A DNA stretch of 64,000 bases, from positions 1 through 64,000 of the forward strand of contig CACBIM010000002.1 in assembly GCA_902539295.1 (NCBI GenBank), read 5' to 3'. The DNA comes from an uncultured SAR116 cluster alpha proteobacterium. GTDB taxonomy: Bacteria; Pseudomonadota; Alphaproteobacteria; Puniceispirillales; GCA-002684695. The position numbers and the translations under genes are program-made. The notes beneath the pieces were generated by a model. The model was not told the DNA's origin and did no database searches. It saw only the letters and a program-made list of their open reading frames with translations. Position 1 is the stretch's first letter, and every line of letters begins with the position of its first letter. Positions 62,211 to 64,000 of this stretch are shown here, in pieces.

Positions 62211-62228
62211 ATTACACATTTGTGACGG
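62211..62228 (-). promoter_or_regulatory. Pho-box-like site upstream of the acyltransferase gene
   Basis: Read on the minus strand, CCGTCACAAATGTGTAAT matches the consensus CTGTCATAAAACTGTCAT at 13 of 18 positions. A TTGTAT hexamer (62203-62198) follows eight bases downstream as a possible -10. It lies between the divergent acyltransferase and phoR genes. Confidence 0.5.
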
Positions 62229-62348
62229 ATTTATATTTTATTTTTAATTTTCCAAATTGAAAATTTTCAAAAGAATATACTTTTAGTATTAAAAGTAATT
62301 TAAATTAGTAAAGTAAGTTAATAGTAATAAATTCTAAAAAAATTATAT

Positions 62349-63785
62349 ATGTCAAAAATTTTAAAAGCTTTTTATTTATACGCATTTTTCTCTCTTGGGT
62401 TAATAGCAAGTTTAATAATACTTATTCTTATTGGAAAAATAACTCTAATAGAAAGTTTTTTAATTTGGGGGTTTAGTATATCCATTACTCTAATAATTAC
62501 TCGGAATGATTTATCTTTCATATATAATTTAGAGAAAAATTTGTCCCATAAGATAAAATTATTTGAAAAAAATCAACTCCCATCAACTGTATTTAATAAC
62601 TTCTTAAATACAAACGTTTTAAATAATTTAGGTAGTAAGTTTTCTGCTGTTGAAGAAAATTATCAATCTAAACTAAATGAGTTTTTGAAAGAAATTAATC
62701 AAAGTTCTGTTTTAATCGATAGCCTGCCCATAGCTATCATCTCCTTTTCTAAAGATTATAAAATTTCAAAAGCTAATAAAGTAGCATTAGATATTTTTGG
62801 AAAAGAAATAATTAATTTTGATATCCGTCATATATTCAGGCAACCTGATGTTGAAGACTTAATTGAAAATGTTTTGGTTGGCAGATCTAAAAATAAAAAT
62901 ATTACAATTGAAATATTTGGTCTTCCTCCACAAACCTGGTCTGTTCAAGTTTTAATTTTTTCAGATACTAAAGAAAAAATTGATAAAATGAAAAATTATC
63001 ACAATGATGAGCCAATTGGTGTAATCTTGATGGCAAATCAAACTCTAGAAAAACAACTTGAAAAAACAAGAGCCGATTTTATTGCAAATGTTAGTCATGA
63101 ATTAAGAACACCATTATCATCAATTTTGGGCTATACAGAAACTTTGATGTCAAAAGCAGGAGAAGAAAAAACATTAAGAAAAAAATTTCTTAAAGTAATC
63201 GAAAAACAATCTAAGAGAATGAACAGGTTAGTTAGTGATCAGCTCTCACTTGCGAGAATTGAAACTAAAGAGCACGAAGTCCCAAAAAAAAGTGTAAATT
63301 TAAAAAAAATTGTTTTTGAAGTTTTAAGAACTTTTAATAATGAAATCAAGAATGACAAAATTAAAATTGGCTTACAAATAAAAAATAGAACTAAAAACGT
63401 ACAAGGAGACAAAGATGAATTATTTCAAGTTTTGCAAAATTTATTGGAAAATGCGATTCGCTACGGTGGAAAAAAATGTGAAGTAATTATTTCATTAAGA
63501 CAAGCTGAAACTAGACCAGCCAATCTTCCAAAAAATAGCTGGCCAGCCGTTTGCATTGAAGTATCAGATAATGGGCCCGGGATAGATAAGATTCATTTGG
63601 GAAGATTGACAGAGAGGTTTTACAGAGTAGATACTTCTCGATCAAAAGAAAGAGGCGGAACAGGTCTTGGATTAGCAATTGTTAAACATATAGTTAATAG
63701 ACATAGGGGGTGTTTAGTAATTGATTCTGAGCCAAGTATTGGTAGTAAATTTTCTGTATATCTAAAAGAAAATAATCCAAAGTAA
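62349..63785 (+). CDS. phoR: Phosphate regulon sensor histidine kinase
   Basis: A 478-residue membrane kinase: two N-terminal helices (about residues 8-50) without a large periplasmic loop, a PAS domain (about 120-225, SLPIAIISFSKDYKISKANK), HisKA with the phospho-acceptor in NVSHELRTPLSSILGYTE, and a HATPase domain (NLLENAIRYGG, VSDNGPGI, GGTGLGLAIVKHIV). This architecture is PhoR. It would phosphorylate PhoB when phosphate is scarce. It precedes pstS by 110 bases, on the same strand; phoB presumably lies beyond the window. No Shine-Dalgarno is visible before the ATG. Confidence 0.88.
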   Translation: MSKILKAFYLYAFFSLGLIASLIILILIGKITLIESFLIWGFSISITLIITRNDLSFIYNLEKNLSHKIKLFEKNQLPSTVFNNFLNTNVLNNLGSKFSAVEENYQSKLNEFLKEINQSSVLIDSLPIAIISFSKDYKISKANKVALDIFGKEIINFDIRHIFRQPDVEDLIENVLVGRSKNKNITIEIFGLPPQTWSVQVLIFSDTKEKIDKMKNYHNDEPIGVILMANQTLEKQLEKTRADFIANVSHELRTPLSSILGYTETLMSKAGEEKTLRKKFLKVIEKQSKRMNRLVSDQLSLARIETKEHEVPKKSVNLKKIVFEVLRTFNNEIKNDKIKIGLQIKNRTKNVQGDKDELFQVLQNLLENAIRYGGKKCEVIISLRQAETRPANLPKNSWPAVCIEVSDNGPGIDKIHLGRLTERFYRVDTSRSKERGGTGLGLAIVKHIVNRHRGCLVIDSEPSIGSKFSVYLKENNPK

Positions 63786-63798
63786 AAACATTTAATGT

Positions 63799-63842
63799 CT
63801 GTAATAAAAGTTTAATATTTCTGTAACATAAGTGAAGTCTAC
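63799..63842 (+). promoter_or_regulatory. Tandem Pho boxes upstream of pstS
   Basis: Four contiguous 11-base units, CTGTAATAAAA, GTTTAATATTT, CTGTAACATAA and GTGAAGTCTAC, follow the 11-base periodicity of PhoB sites. The first 18 bases agree with the Pho-box consensus at 14 positions; the next 18-mer (63821-63838) agrees at 11. The array ends 53 bases before the pstS start codon. Confidence 0.7.
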
Positions 63843-63895
63843 ACCAATTAAAAAGTGATTCTTTTTAAATAATTAAATAAATTGGAGAAATATAA

Positions 63896-64000
63896 ATGTT
63901 AAAATTTAAGTCTACATTGGGCTTGGTTACTGCTGCTGCACTTGCTTTGACTGTTTCATCTGCAAATGCACGCGAAGGTAATCAAATCAGTATAGTTGGA
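63896..64000 (+). CDS. pstS: Phosphate ABC transporter substrate-binding protein, 5' part
   Basis: The first 35 codons are in the window. They encode a signal peptide (MLKFKSTLGLVTAAALAL, cleavage after SSANA) and a mature start REGNQISIVG, which matches the QI-IVGSST opening of PstS. A TTGGAG ribosome binding site lies seven bases upstream. It would bind periplasmic phosphate, and arsenate weakly, for PstCAB. The gene runs off the right edge. Confidence 0.82.
   Translation, partial: MLKFKSTLGLVTAAALALTVSSANAREGNQISIVG

Noticed and set aside
1-64000. CRISPR array, insertion sequence, prophage, tRNA or rRNA gene
   Set aside because: No regularly spaced long repeats, transposase-like proteins, terminal inverted repeats around genes, or cloverleaf-like intergenic sequence were seen; intergenic gaps are all under 300 bases.

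Overview
The window looks like a chromosome segment of a streamlined, AT-rich marine alphaproteobacterium (SAR11-, HIMB59- or AEGEAN-169-like). This is inferred from the low G+C by eye, very short intergenic gaps, overlapping start/stop codons, TRAP transporters, alphaproteobacterial-type enzymes for marine osmolytes and sulfonates, and a phosphate/arsenate locus. I see no rRNA, tRNA, insertion sequence, prophage or CRISPR array. No gap longer than 300 bases lacks a feature. The window opens in a rearranged or chimeric gene and closes inside pstS.

Left end (1-5.9 kb): two fragments of an N,N-dimethylformamidase-like large subunit face away from each other, so an inversion or amplification chimera lies near base 400. 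They are followed by a sugar-nucleotide-type epimerase, a TauE/SafE anion exporter, an aldehyde dehydrogenase, a PanB-like enzyme and a 3-hydroxyisobutyrate-dehydrogenase-like protein. From 6.1 to 21.2 kb runs a long plus-strand catabolic region: a TRAP transporter, a DUF3604 PHP-type hydrolase, a GMC oxidoreductase, dehydrogenases, then an HpsN-like sulfopropanediol 3-dehydrogenase, an SDR, a zinc alcohol dehydrogenase and SuyA/SuyB-like sulfolactate sulfo-lyase. This reads as degradation of 2,3-dihydroxypropane-1-sulfonate (DHPS) to pyruvate and sulfite. Minus-strand genes from 21.2 to 24.1 kb encode a threonine aldolase, an aspartate dehydrogenase and a cysteine synthase.

From 24.2 to 37.2 kb there is a catabolic island whose substrate I cannot name. 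It has an ABC importer (binding protein and two permeases, no ATPase), four NTF2/SnoaL-like proteins, a second HisD-like dehydrogenase, an SDR, a LacI-family regulator with a strong palindromic operator in the divergent promoter region, a double cupin and a half-length MetE-like protein. Next come two tandem elements that look like glnA-type glutamine riboswitch aptamers, in front of an ammonium transporter.

From 38.8 to 43.9 kb are a class III aminotransferase and a gentisate module (hydroxybenzoate monooxygenase, maleylpyruvate isomerase, gentisate dioxygenase, EamA exporter). From 43.9 to 55.8 kb lies a histidine-utilization locus (hutU, hutH, hutI, divergent hutF). It is extended by a flavin reductase, an ornithine-cyclodeaminase-like protein, a second HutH-like lyase whose MIO triad lacks the serine, an MttB-family methyltransferase and a Rieske oxygenase. 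My main hypothesis is that this extension feeds a trimethylated histidine (hercynine or ergothioneine) into the hut pathway through a MIO-less lyase.

The right end (55.8-64 kb) is a phosphate-stress locus: ppx, ppk2 and sixA on one strand; a 59-residue protein, an ArsJ-associated GAPDH and ArsJ (arsenate detoxification as arseno-phosphoglycerate) on the other; then an acyltransferase, phoR and pstS. Three Pho-box-like sequences precede the arsenate genes, the acyltransferase and pstS, suggesting one PhoB regulon.
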